Of a stretch of 64,000 nt of DNA, positions 1-11,213 are shown in pieces; the first letter of the stretch is position 1, and each line of letters opens with the position of its first letter. A model generated the notes under the pieces. That model was not told where the DNA came from and did not search any database. It saw nothing but the letters and a program-made list of their open reading frames with translations. The position numbers and the translations under genes were made by a program. This stretch comes from Thunnus maccoyii (Eukaryota > Chordata > Actinopteri > Scombriformes > Scombridae): the NCBI RefSeq assembly GCF_910596095.1, contig NC_056536.1, positions 13,597,291-13,661,290 of the forward strand, given 5' to 3'.

Positions 1-1810
1 CAGAAAAGGAAGGAGAGTTATTGTAAATCATTAAATCCATGCCTTCAGTATTGTGTTGTGGGTAGAATATTACTACTTCTCTTCTACTCATCCTGTGGTT
101 AAGTGTTTATTTTTTATTAAGATATTAGTGTATTTTGACAGTATTATTGTCTGAGTTATATCATCACTGCTTAAAAGTATCTCTTTGTAATATAATAAAT
201 ATGTTTGGGTATTTATTAAGACAAGCCCCAAGGTAACCAGTTGTTTTGAGTAAATCCAAAACAAAATGTCACCTGGATGCTGACATAATTTACCAATATG
301 TGACAGAAATAGTAAACTGTGAAAGCTTGAGTGGCTCACAGTGTTAGGCAGGTGATTTGTACTAAATAGTCTTTTGCTCTAGTGCGATCGAATCCTGCTC
401 GACGCAATCTTGCAAAGATGATATTTTCTTAAATTTCTTTTTTTGTAGGTGGCTGTGATGTAGTGCTCACTTATACAATCATATTGGCTGCAGCAGATAT
501 GAGAAGTGACTTGAAAATCACCAGTAATATGTTTGTGAATGTGTGATGAATCTGCTGACAGAGGCAGACCACAGCTGCTGCTGTTAGGTACGGAAACCAG
601 TTAGCTTGAAAACCAGTTGGGATGGACAGACTTCATCAAGCGTATGGATAGAGGGTACACTGGCACCATGCTCAGTAATGTTAAAACTGACACTTGAACA
701 TAGCCTGGAACAGCAGCTACATGAACCACACACATGCACGCACACACACACAGATCATCAATATCAGCATAAAATCCAATCATACACCCAACAAAAATTA
801 TGCTCAGTAAACAATAATATTGAAATAGGCAATAGGCTATTACAGTCCGAAGTTGTAAATGAGCTTGCTTTTGATGATTACAGCAGGAGGTGATGGTGTT
901 GAACACTGAAATGCTCCTCTGTGCAATGCGCAGGCTGTACGCTGAGTGAAAGAGGAGGGACTGCTCGTTGCTTGCAATGCACTGCCACTCACAAATTCCA
1001 ACCTATCATCATCATCATATGTTAAACAAGAAGCAAGAAACAAGAATTGTATTATTTGTATTGGTCGCGTAGTCACATTTGAAACAGTATTCATTGATTG
1101 CTATCCACTGGATGATCTAGCAAAAAAGGAAGCCTTCTGTTTGGTTGGGCCTGAGTACCAAGTTGGTGAGCCCACGCCTATCCAGGCCCACCCACAGCTA
1201 TGTGGTGCCAGCCACCACCGATGTCCAACCCACATGCTCATGAATTATTGACATCTCCTGTCACTCAGTCTGAACCACATGGAATTATGAGAAACAAGCG
1301 GAGGAACTTGTGCACTGATGTTGCTGCCAATAGTTGTGTCACTGTGTGTGGGTGTGTATGGACCACCACATACCAGTATTACATTTCGCCTGCTTTTGGT
1401 GCTGTCATGTGTCAGTAACCACACGTTGCAACACCTGATGGCGTCGGGCAGAGCACACGACCAGGTGTACCAGGTTGTTAATTCATTCCTTTCATGGGTT
1501 ATGGCTTTTTTTTAAAATTGTTTTCATGATTTGAGTTGTTTGTTTAAAATGTTTCAAATATTGGAAGTTAGCTCTAGTGAAGCTGTTTTAGATTCTTTGT
1601 TGGTTCTGCAGTTCCACATCTCGTCAGTGCCATCCTCCACCTCCTCTCACTCTAAGCCCAGGGTCTCAGACACTGGCTGCCAGTGCTGCCTCCATATCCT
1701 CCACCACCTACTCCTTACACTCTTGGAAAGTGGGCATCAGTACCACCCTTCATCATCGTCACCATCATCTGCTATATATCACAACCTCTTGACTTTCTAC
1801 TTAAGTTATT
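1..1810. other. Intergenic, no gene recognised
   Basis: No exon with family similarity was found on either strand. Short open frames here have no recognisable motif and no coherent splice partners. The stretch holds a CA-rich run near 728-750 and a short ATC-repeat near 1008-1018. A weakly tRNA-like piece at about 330-400 is discussed under findings. The right edge is formed by an inverted repeat (1771-1858) at the start of the duplicated receptor block. Confidence 0.5.
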
Positions 1811-1858
1811 TGAGAAATTTTTAATGTATTACAAAGTCAAGAGGTTGTGATATGTAGC
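1771..1858. repeat. Inverted repeat, 26-base arms, at left edge of the duplicated block
   Basis: The arm at 1771-1796 is the reverse complement of 1833-1858 with one mismatch; a 36-base spacer separates them. The right arm belongs to the duplicated receptor block, because the same sequence recurs at about 12454-12479. The left arm lies just outside the block, so it looks like a local inverted copy made at the block edge. Confidence 0.8.
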
Positions 1859-2607
1859 ACAACAAGCTAGCAAAGATATGTAAACTAAACCACGTTGCCA
1901 TGCATACGCAGTGGCATCTGCCATACAAGGAACTTCTCTCCTGAGAGTAAAGCTGAAAGTTTACTTTCCGTGTCCGCTAGGGTCTGCGTGACATAACTTT
2001 CGTCATCAGAGGGTGTACGAGTAGGCTCTGTGCAGACATCTGCCTACCTGTAATTTATTGTGTCTGCGTGGACCTGTCCGCACCAGTATGCGCGGTCACA
2101 ACACTGTCTCCCTATAGAAACTGATCTACTGTGCATGTGTGGAACGTGTCCTCCAAGCGGACCCCAGAAAGTAGTAAAAATAGAACAACTACTTGTCTGT
2201 GGTGTCCGCAGCTGTCCATGTACGCGTCTGCTTGGGAATATAAATGAAGCTTCACAGTCTTATCGCTGTTATTACTCTTTGGAGCTGAGCACATGAGATT
2301 TGTTGACAATAAAAAAAAAAAGAAAGAAAATTGCAAGCCTTATCTTTTAAGCTTGTCAGCCTATCAACTACGCTATTGAGCCATCCGTGGTGCTGTGTTA
2401 AATATAATTCTTGTAGATCACATCCAGGCCATGACCATGTACCCAGGTGTCAATGAAACGCCTGGTCACGATGCCTGTCACATGTTTTATGTATATTAGC
2501 ACCAGACACCATGGTGAACATGTAGTTACTGACATATGACTGCACTAAAACCAGGCAAAACGGCGTCCCATAGAGGGGTTTTGTGATCTCACTGTGTTTC
2601 CTGTTCC

Positions 2608-2616
2608 TTGCGCAAT
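2608..2616. promoter_or_regulatory. C/EBP-type site upstream of left receptor copy
   Basis: TTGCGCAAT, a near-perfect C/EBP dyad, lies about 245 bases before the start codon of the left copy. It is identical in sequence and local context at 13108-13116 in the right copy. C/EBP factors drive many inflammatory genes. The motif is short, so function is inferred. Confidence 0.35.
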
Positions 2617-2860
2617 TTCTCTGAAGACTCCAAAGAACTGTCAGCTCTAACCCAGAACTATGTAGGCTTCCTTTAACACTTGACTCAGCTTAGAGGGAAA
2701 TCTATAGATAGCTTAAAGTAAGAATGCTACTTCCTGTTAGTGAATGTAGGAGTGTCCTCAACTGGTGATGTTGTGATAATCGGACTTTTGTTTCAAATGA
2801 GAGAAACTCACACTCCTCTTAAGTGGGTTGTTTGATCACCTCAAGGTCTAATCTTCCAAC

Positions 2861-5800
2861 ATGAACTTTGTCTTGGTAAGTACTAATTTAGACATTTTAA
2901 TTGGACCATCTGTATGTCTGTTTCCAGGACGCTTTAATGTAGTTTCTGTGAATTGATTTTAGATCACCATAACTATTCTTAGCAGCAAGTGTTGAATAAA
3001 AATGATCAAAAAACATACAATTTGTCTCAATATTTGACTCAAGGGTTGATCTGCAGCCAACTATGTTTAGTAATGTAAAAAAGAGATATAAAGTATATCT
3101 GCAAAAACTCAGTGTCTCAGTTCAGCTTTCAGTTGGTTTCAGTTAAGAGTTAACATTAAGCCGTAGTGTTGCTTCTTATGGGTTGCTGGCAAATACGCAC
3201 AAGGTTGTGTTGATGATGTTGATTAAGTTATATGTGGCTAAGTGAATGCCAGGTTTTTTATTTTTATTTCAAACAATACTTGTAATTATCAAAGTAATAG
3301 TAATTATTATTAATTAAATAAACCCACATCTACATACATTTGGAATAAGAATTAGCCCCAAATTGGAGGATGTAAGGTTAGCTCTGCCAAATTATATGAA
3401 GCCAATATGCTGATGTTTTGGGTCCAGGAGGTGGAAGTACCTTTTTAGATAGTGTACTCTCATTTCAACAACAGCAGGTGGAGTTTTGCATTCCCCACTC
3501 TTTTATCTGATACCTATAGGTCAGGAGTTTTGTCAGAAAAAAAACATCTTTCCATCTCTTGAAGATGGAAACATGCAGCTGCTTCTTCCTTAGATCGCAT
3601 TAAGCTGCTGTGGGTAGAGAGACAGTCTCTACAAATACAGTATCACAAATATGTTTTCAGTTAGCAAATGGGGTAGTTAATTCCTCATCAATATGCATAA
3701 CGTAAGGACTACAGTTTAGAATACCTCATAGACTCTATCTGACTAGCAGCAAAACCTTTTTCAGGGGTGGATAAGAATTGTTTAAGATGTGTGTGTGATA
3801 TGTGAAAAGACTGGACCACCATCCCAGAAACATTTGGCTAGAGGATTTAATGGCACAATATGCATATTTAATAACCCGCTTGATATCAAAGATGTATGAA
3901 GATTAAAAAGTACATATGCCCATGCAATGACTTAAAGAGTTGTATTCAGCCAAGTTACTACACCATTACGGCTGTAGCTTTGTATGACGACATGGGAGCA
4001 GCTACGGTGTTGGAGATGTCAGTTGATCTGCCAGCAGTCTCCTCTCCTCACAGTATCACACATTATTATTATCATAACCTCGTCTTTTGTTTCAGGCTTT
4101 CTCACTGGGACTTGCCTTACTTTCTATTAGAGAAAGTTACACTGAGGGGACAGAACAAACCAGTACATCATGTTATGAAAAGTGCCCACCTGGTAAGTTA
4201 TAACACAAAATGCCTTCATGTTGCACAGTTATACTGGCATTATCACCTATTAACCCAACCCCTTTCTCCACTGTTTTCCAGGATATCATAAAGAAAGTGA
4301 CTGTGATGATCATGTTGGACAGTTCAGATGTAAAAAATGTGATGCTAACACATTCACAGATATAGAAAACTCCATATCGAGATGTGAGAGGTGCGACACA
4401 TGTAAGAGTAAGTATCTTGTTCAAATACTATTCATTGAGTTTAGTGATATAACACACGTACTGTCAGTTTATGGGATATTGTCTGAACTTGAAGTTAAAT
4501 TCTACTAAGATAATACATTGTTGAACGTTTCTAGTTATTTAAAAGAAAATATATTGCTTTTTGTTGCAGTTAACATTCACTTGTAATTTTCATGGTTTGA
4601 GATTAGACAGAAGTGGAAACACTGATAAGATAAATCTGATGTAAAATCTTCTTCTGTATGTGGCTGCACGTCCCGTTCAATGAGGTTGTACAATAGATCT
4701 AAGATGAGGGATTTTGTTGGATAATGGCAACATGTGAATTACATACACTGTGTGCCATTCCCATTTTAACTCCAACTTAACGCCCAGGTTAAATGTGATC
4801 TTGTCTAAAAGGTTATTTCTGTCCTGCAACAGATTTAGCCTTAATTTTGTAGTAGAATTTTAAAAAAGATATCTGGCTGTGTGCTGACTGAAGCAATGGC
4901 AAATTGATTAAAATAATCCTCGAATCAGCTCATGCCCTCCCAATTTTATTGTTCAGAATAAAACGCCTTGTCAGCATTGTGTGTTAATGCTGTGGATTGA
5001 GACAGAAACATTGTGTTTTTAAATTTCCCCCAGAATTTGAGGAGCAAATAAAGCCCTGCTCCTTTAACAGTAATGTGGTGTGTGAGTGTAAAACGGGATA
5101 CTACAATGAAGCTACTCAAACTGACGACAGGCGGTGTGTTCAATGCCCCACTAAAGGTTGTAAAGGTAAGTAAAGACAAAGTCAAGGACATATTGGGATT
5201 CACAGCAGCCATATTGATTCATATTCTAGCTTATTAAATATAAATTACATTCTCTCAAAAGAAAGGCATGTGGTTTTTGGATTCTCAGAATCACATTGTT
5301 TATATTTTTTGGGTTTTTTTTCCAGATGGCAAAAGGAAGCAACAGCCTAACAGGTGGGTGATTTTACTATAAAACAGAAACAAAAAACCTAGATATGTTT
5401 AAGTCATTAAATGAGTAGTATTTAATGAGTGGAGAGTGCACACATTTAAAAATCTTTTATAGGTGCTGGGTAAAAAACTGCAACAGAAGGCAGAAATCAG
5501 ACTGATCTACATACTGTAGTAATAGATCCTAATAAATCTTGAGAGCTGAGGAAGGATCTTTTCACTCAGTGTAATAAGTCAGGCTCATCGCTTTAAGCTA
5601 ATCTTTCCACTGTTAATTTGTTTTGGGGGGGTGACTGATGTCTTATCATCACTATCTCTTTATCTTTTGACTTTTCGTCACTGATGTACTTAGCTATTTC
5701 TATGTTGTACTTTCTATGATAATTGCTTTCTTTTTGATGATTTTATGACTTATGTATTTTATCAAAACTTCATGTAGAATATTCAATATGTGTTTCATAC

Positions 5801-6865
5801 AATTTGTTGTTGTTTCCATTGAATCAAGAGAAAATGTCAACTATTCACTGACTCTGATATTCTACAATTATTAGGAGCTATCAGTAGAGTGTGCAGATGT
5901 TTTGTCTGATTTCTGAGCCAAAAGACCTCCTTCAGTGCTATGCCTCACATTTTGAGAGTGTATACTACTGCTCCAAAGCATTTTAAATTCCTATGAAAGT
6001 GACTCACATATAGCCAGAGAGTTAACTGTGCAGTTCAAAAAAAAAAAAACCCCTTTTGATCTTGTAACTGACTTTTAGTGTTGATTTAAAAAGTATTTTT
6101 CTGTGGTCAAATCCAGCATAGCATGATTTCAGGTCGGGGGGAACTTTTTCTCAATGGTCTTGACTTACTGAGGTTTTACTGTACAACCTGCACTGAACAG
6201 TGTGGCTGCAGATGTTAAAAGTTTTTTTAAGACTGTCAGGGTAGCCTTACGAATAAAGGATTGTAACTGTGCATAAATATGTTGTTATATTCCACTGTTG
6301 TCTATATTTATCTCTATGTTTTTCAGGGCTTGTCAGAGCTGTCTGAAAAACTCAGAATGCAAGAAGATATGTCTATCAAATACAACTACATCCACAACTA
6401 CAACTACATTTATGAAGATGACATCTTCAAACAACACACCATCGACTCCTGATATGGTCCCAGTTCCAAGTAACTTTTAGTTCTAAATATCTACTGTACT
6501 TAAGAAGTGATGTAGACAGAACAACTCACTGGTTTGTGGTTTTTTTTGTTTTATGACTCATGTTATCTGTTTATGTTTCAGTAAGTTGTCATGATTCTTT
6601 AAGAAATGTGGTCATCTTTAAATATGACTCAAGTTCACCCCATATTTTAATCATCAGAGGTTTCCAGACAGAATTATGTCAGAATTGATGAGTGGTAGAG
6701 TTATATCAGTGTTTCTTTGTGTCCACAGCAGTGAACTATTTGACCTTGATGTTTCTTGTGTTGGTTGTGGTGACAATTACAATACATATATACAATATGT
6801 ATATATACAAATTGCTGGAGCTGGACAATCAGAAAAGAGTGGGCTCATCAGGATGGAGGCCTTAA
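2861..6865 (+). CDS. Truncated TNFR1/DR3-class receptor (decoy-like, no death domain)
   Basis: Seven coding exons: 2861-2875, 4096-4192, 4282-4407, 5034-5165, 5326-5353, 6327-6469, 6729-6865. They splice in frame at GT-AG sites to a 225-residue protein. Exons 1-2 give a signal peptide starting [15 protein letters not shown]. Exons 2-6 give a cysteine-rich TNF-receptor ectodomain ending in a CXXC...CKKIC repeat, then a short Thr-rich stalk. Exon 7 starts the transmembrane helix (about residues 183-201) exactly as in the right copy. After the codons for VVVTIT the sequence diverges into transposable-element DNA, adding about 25 residues before a TAA stop. There is no death domain and none of the right copy's cytoplasmic exons is found downstream before 12440. 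No premature stop or broken splice site was seen in the ectodomain. A candidate ATTAAA polyadenylation signal lies at about 6937. If expressed it would bind ligand without signalling; it could instead be a recent pseudogene. Confidence 0.7.
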
Positions 6866-7041
6866 AGAAACTGGAGCTAAGACGTCCTGTTTCAGACAGA
6901 GGCTTAACTGAGGGGCTGCATAAACATTCAGTATGAATTAAAAAAGGAGTTTTTTGAACTATAAATCTTGCAAAGATAGTCCAGTAGAGTCCCAGATTAA
7001 AAATATAGATCTGTAAATTTGCATAATATGTCCCCTTTAAT
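6782..7041 (+). mobile_element. 3' end of a TTAA-bordered repeat, fused to the receptor's last exon
   Basis: From the break in exon 7 to 7041 the sequence matches the 3' part of a widespread fish repeat. It ends with ATATGTCCCCTTTAA, the reverse complement of the 5' end of the same family at 17615 (TTAAAGGGGACATAT). The receptor's last roughly 20 codons and stop fall within this DNA. TTAA borders suggest piggyBac-like mobilisation, but I assign the family from recall only. Confidence 0.65.
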
Positions 7042-7206
7042 GTTCAGACCAAACCAAGTTTTTATTAGTGATCTGCCTTACTTATCTGCTTTAGCTGCTT
7101 TGTTTGTCATTAAACCGCCCCTTCAGTCCTGGCATTATGGGTGGGCCCCTGGAAGCCAGAGCGAGAGCGGAAACTTAAAGCAGCTAGCTGAGGTTAGCAT
7201 GCCCGC

Positions 7207-7931
7207 CAGTGTTTCAGTTTAACCAGTGACCATGTTATCTGGTGCCTTTCATGGCAATGCGTCGTGGTGACGGCAGCTGTTGAGAACACGAACAGTACAT
7301 GTAGGTGTCCTCCTAAAAGTCTTAAATAATCATGTATTCAACACAGTATATGTTAGTCGTGTCCTTTTTGTGTTACATTGTGTAAATTAAATGGTGTCGC
7401 CAACAAGAGGCAGTCACATTTCCTCACTTATTTTTCTGAAATTAATCTTTTTAAATGGCTTGCTTGAGATGAAACGCTGATTCTCGTTGCAGTATCCACA
7501 CTGATGGTCACAAGTTAAAGTAGGCTGGTCAAACCCCGGTGAATACTGGCTGTGTGACTACACAGTTCACACAATATTTAGCCACAAACTGTACTTTTAG
7601 TGCACAATGACAAAGCAGGTTAATTGGTTGAATATGGGACACTTTCAAATTGAAGATAATAGTATAAAATCACAAAAAAGACCAAAGCTGCACTGCCAAC
7701 TTATCGGCTACGTTTTGTTTCCCACGTTATAAGAAACGTAAAAAGGTGAATGCTTCTTGCTTAGCACAGTTTAACTTACATTAATGGTTGGCATAGATAA
7801 TAAACACACTGATTTATTAAAGTAAAATTGATAAGGCTTTTAGTAGCCAGCTGTCATCACTATGAACAACCACAACGCATTCAGCTGAACAGTGCCAGTT
7901 AACACGGTCACTGGTTAAACTGAAACACCTG
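7207..7931. mobile_element. Non-autonomous DNA element with ~70-bp terminal inverted repeats
   Basis: The outer 36 bases at 7211-7246 are the reverse complement of 7891-7926 with few mismatches. Similarity continues inward with gaps to about 7279 and 7853. The ends read CAGTGTTTCAG and CTGAAACACCTG. The 600-base interior has no coding frame. No clear target-site duplication was found, so the superfamily is left open. Confidence 0.65.
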
Positions 7932-8083
7932 TTAACGATCAAAATGTTAAAATAAAACGTTAAATTAAAACAGAATCATGGTCATCACTGGAAAGTGACA
8001 TTGTTAGAGCCCTGGACTTAACCACCAGTAAAACGTGTGGGGAAGATGTTTTAAAGGTGGGAATGGACTTCAGTTGTTTCATA

Positions 8084-8088
<5 letters not shown>

Positions 8089-8125
<37 letters not shown>
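8089..8125. repeat. (GT)n microsatellite
   Basis: An uninterrupted GT dinucleotide run of about 37 bases, just upstream of the LINE remnant. Confidence 0.95.
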
Positions 8126-8132
<7 letters not shown>

Positions 8133-8154
8133 GCATTATGTGTGAGAGAGGGGT

Positions 8155-9150
8155 CTAAATGTATTAGATTTTGGTAATTCCAATACTACGTTCAAGGTCA
8201 ATTGGATAAAAAATGATATACCATGGTCTATATAGGAAAGTATAAACTATGGTACATTATTCCAGAACTTAATTTTGAAAAAGTAGGTTGTATTGAATTC
8301 CTCCTGCATTGCAATTTTGATATAAATAAGATCCCTGTTACACTGTCTAACTACCATAAACAAGTTTTAGATAGTATATTAGATTTAAAAATAAAACATT
8401 GTTAATTGATAGCTGGGTTTAACATATAGTTGGTGACACAAAATGAAAACGGACTTTTATTTAGTAATACAGAATTTCTCAGGAAATATAGAATTCCAGC
8501 TATGCCTAAATAATTTGCAGTTATCTTTGATGCAATACCTCCTGGTCTTTTGAGATTAATGCAGGGAAATAGCATGTTTGATGTGAATCTGCAATTTAAA
8601 TGTAACCTTGTGTCAGATGGTATATGCATCACAGACAAAAAATGTACTAATAATCTTCTTATGAGACTTTGCCAGGGGTCCGCACCTCCTCCTGCCAAGT
8701 TATTTTGGAACTTGAGATTTGAAAATATTAAGTGCAAATCAGTTTGGTATTTCAATAAGAAATATTGTGTTACCAACAAAACCAAAATTTTGATTTATCC
8801 TGTGAATCAGGTACTTTCAAGATTCAAAAATGCTATTGATGGAAAGTGTTTTGCAATAACGAAACTGAGACCTTTTGTCATTTTATTTTATGATTGCCTG
8901 TGTGATTTTAATGATAGGAATGATTTTGATTGTTTATTTTGAACCTCTTTATCTTATATGGAAAATATTACATTCACAAATGCAAATGGACTAATAGAAA
9001 CCACACATATAACAATTCAAAATAGAAATCAGACACTATACTGAACCATAGAAATTTGTAAAGATTAAAACATTTTCCTGTAATGCCTTTGTTGCTTGTT
9101 ACATGGTACCCCTATGTATATAGTTTTGTTAGTGTCTTTTTTTATGTCAA
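8155..9150 (+). pseudogene. Decayed L1/Tx1-like LINE, ORF2 C-terminal part
   Basis: Two frames carry the C-terminal region that follows reverse transcriptase in fish L1/Tx1-like elements. At 8223-8405 the frame reads FEKVGCIEFLLHCNFDINK and SNYHKQVLD. At 8550-8942 it reads NNLLMRLCQGSAPPPAKLFW and KKYCVTNK, followed by a frameshifted cysteine-rich end. The piece between (about 8405-8550) holds stops and frameshifts. About 200 bases of AT-rich 3' tail follow. It is 5'-truncated, as is usual for LINE insertions, and cannot make a working protein. Class recognised by motif recall. Confidence 0.75.
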
Positions 9151-11040
9151 TTTGTATACTTATGTTTTATGTTTTGGTTGAAGATGATTGTATGGTTTGA
9201 ACATGATACAGTATTAATAAAAACCAAATACCTGACCAGTTACTTTCCTCTGGCACCGGGAATGAATAGCAATACCACAATGTCAAAAATACTCCATTAT
9301 ATTATTATTATTATAAATCACACTGAAGAGACGTGTTCACTGAAAAATGTCCTCAAGTATCAAAAGAAAAGGAGTCAAATAAACTTTTTATTTTTGTCAT
9401 TAATTGGTTGTGAGCAGACATCCTACAGAGACGTCCTCTCCATTGGGCATTACAGATTTTCTTTTAATAGTTCAGCAATGATGTAAGCTTTATCTGGGTT
9501 AGGGTTATGAAGGATTTATTATTGAGTCACATAGCTTCATAATTTTGGCTCATTCTCATTTGATTTTAGTGGCACATCATCCTGCCTCATGGGAGTACAT
9601 GAAGATTGCCATAGAGCCCAGAGTTGCCCATGTTATTGGACAACCTGTGGCACACTCATTTCATGTAGCTCACAACAAGAGCATGCTCAGTCTTGCCAAC
9701 AGTATCTCTTCTGACTCCTCCATTTGTTACACAGAGATACCAAATTCTGCCCTCAAATAGGAAATTTAGAATCCCTCAATTTAAACGAAACAGGCTGAGG
9801 AATTATTTTATACATCAGTCTATCCTATTGCTTAACCAAGAGCCGTGTGCTGCCAATTGAGATCTGAATCCAGAGGATATGATGTGATATGTATGATCGT
9901 TATGACTGTTTGATGTATTATCTATGTCTACGAAAAGTATGTATGTGTCAACCTCCTAAATGGATTGGCCCAAGGACGCAAAATGAATTTCAGTGTAAGC
10001 TGATAATAAAATCATATCGTATTGTATCGTATCATATGTGTTTCAATGGAAACTGGAGCAAAGTGCATCACATAGAATTAGTCTATTTTTAATTCAAACA
10101 TGTAAAAATAAAAAACAAAAACAAAAGAAGAATAACAATAAAATGAAATGAACATTAAACTTATACAAACTCAATAAACAAATTCTCATAAACAACACTA
10201 GTTAAATGTTACGTGTTTGAAAAGGAGAAGGAAGAAGTATACACTTAAAAGAGTTAAAAATTCATATTCTCTTGCCTTTTAATTATCTACAACAAGCTGT
10301 ACTTTTGATCTTCTTTTTCTGTTTTGTTTATCTTAATAAAGTACTGTTGTATGTCAGTATTGACTCAGTGTGTTTCTGTAAAAATGACTGCTTATGTCTT
10401 GTATTCACTAAGATATTTAATGTGTTTGCTGTGTGAATGGTTTTATATCATTTATTATCAGGATTATTTTCAAAGTGACTCATTGTTATGGGTGTATGAC
10501 TAAGATGTAAATTGGACCATTTTAGAAAGTATAGCATATTAAGTTGTTAATCTAGCCCCAACGTCTGGGGCTAAATTCAGCACAAACTTTCATTTTGGAA
10601 CTATTTTTGAACCGTTACAGGATGTCTTGAAGAAATGTTAAAACAACTATCAATGTCAACGTCTCAATGTGTGCTAGTACACTGCCAGAAATTGTATTTT
10701 GGATTGGCCAATACAAAAGTGGGTGGACCATCTTTTCCCAGAAAAACTGACTTATGAAAAGTTAGAAGGAAAAAAAAGAACAAATATAGACTGAAAAACA
10801 AACAACCAGTTTACTTTGCAACGTTCTGCACCACAAAGCCAATAACAGCAAAACACTATCCTATCCAACATGCTTAACCAACAGAGCATCAGTCCAAAAG
10901 GCTTTCAGCCTGTCTAGTCTAAAATACAGTATATTTCATCAGCTTTACTGCAAACTGCACTTTTAATTAACTATTTTATTGCACAAAGTGGCAACTAAAC
11001 ATAAACTCAGACAGCAGAGTTGTTAAAGTCCAGATGAAAC
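9150..11040. other. AT-rich intergenic DNA, no gene recognised
   Basis: No family similarity or splice-coherent exons were found. The frame at 9545-9760 could give a His/Ser-rich 71-residue peptide but has no recognisable motif. A short run of pyrimidine-purine repeats sits at about 10015-10040. Confidence 0.45.
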
Positions 11041-11060
11041 GGCATTTTGAGAGTATCTAA

Positions 11061-11150
11061 CTTCCATATCGTGGTGTATTTCCAAGTGAAATACACCACG
11101 ATATGGAAGTCCCGCCTGTCTATCCTTTCCAAGGATAGACAGGCGGGACT
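11061..11150. repeat. Two adjacent perfect hairpins
   Basis: Hairpin one has 22-base perfect arms at 11061-11082 and 11088-11109 with a 5-base loop. Hairpin two has 20-base perfect arms at 11108-11127 and 11131-11150 with a 3-base loop. They abut, sharing two bases. They are unrelated in sequence to each other and are not the ends of a recognised element. Confidence 0.95.
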
Positions 11151-11213
11151 TGACAGGAATTTTATTTGAATGTTGAAAAGTGGGCATGTCATAATAAATC
11201 TTTTTCAATTCAC

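Larger units (their letters stand above)
1813..7130 (+). repeat. Tandem duplication block, left copy
   Basis: From about 1813 this block matches the block that starts at about 12440. The match is interrupted by indels up to about 3790, then nearly perfect from about 3795 to 6780. It resumes patchily at about 6950-7130, where it matches 18386-18500. A copy-specific insertion of about 300 bases (1953-2256) and another of about 200 bases near 2975-3190 are present only here. Relative to the right copy, the part equivalent to about 17013-18380 is missing, which removes the end of the transmembrane exon. Confidence 0.85.

Noticed and set aside
3896..4291. 131-residue open frame repeated at 14044-14439
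   Set aside because: It spans intron plus exon 2 in the wrong frame; its repetition only reflects the tandem duplication.
8402..8785. Minus-strand 127-residue open frame
   Set aside because: Antisense of the L1-like remnant whose plus-strand motifs are clear.
9545..9760. His/Ser-rich 71-residue open frame
   Set aside because: No motif, no homology recognised, no splice partners; length is within chance expectation.
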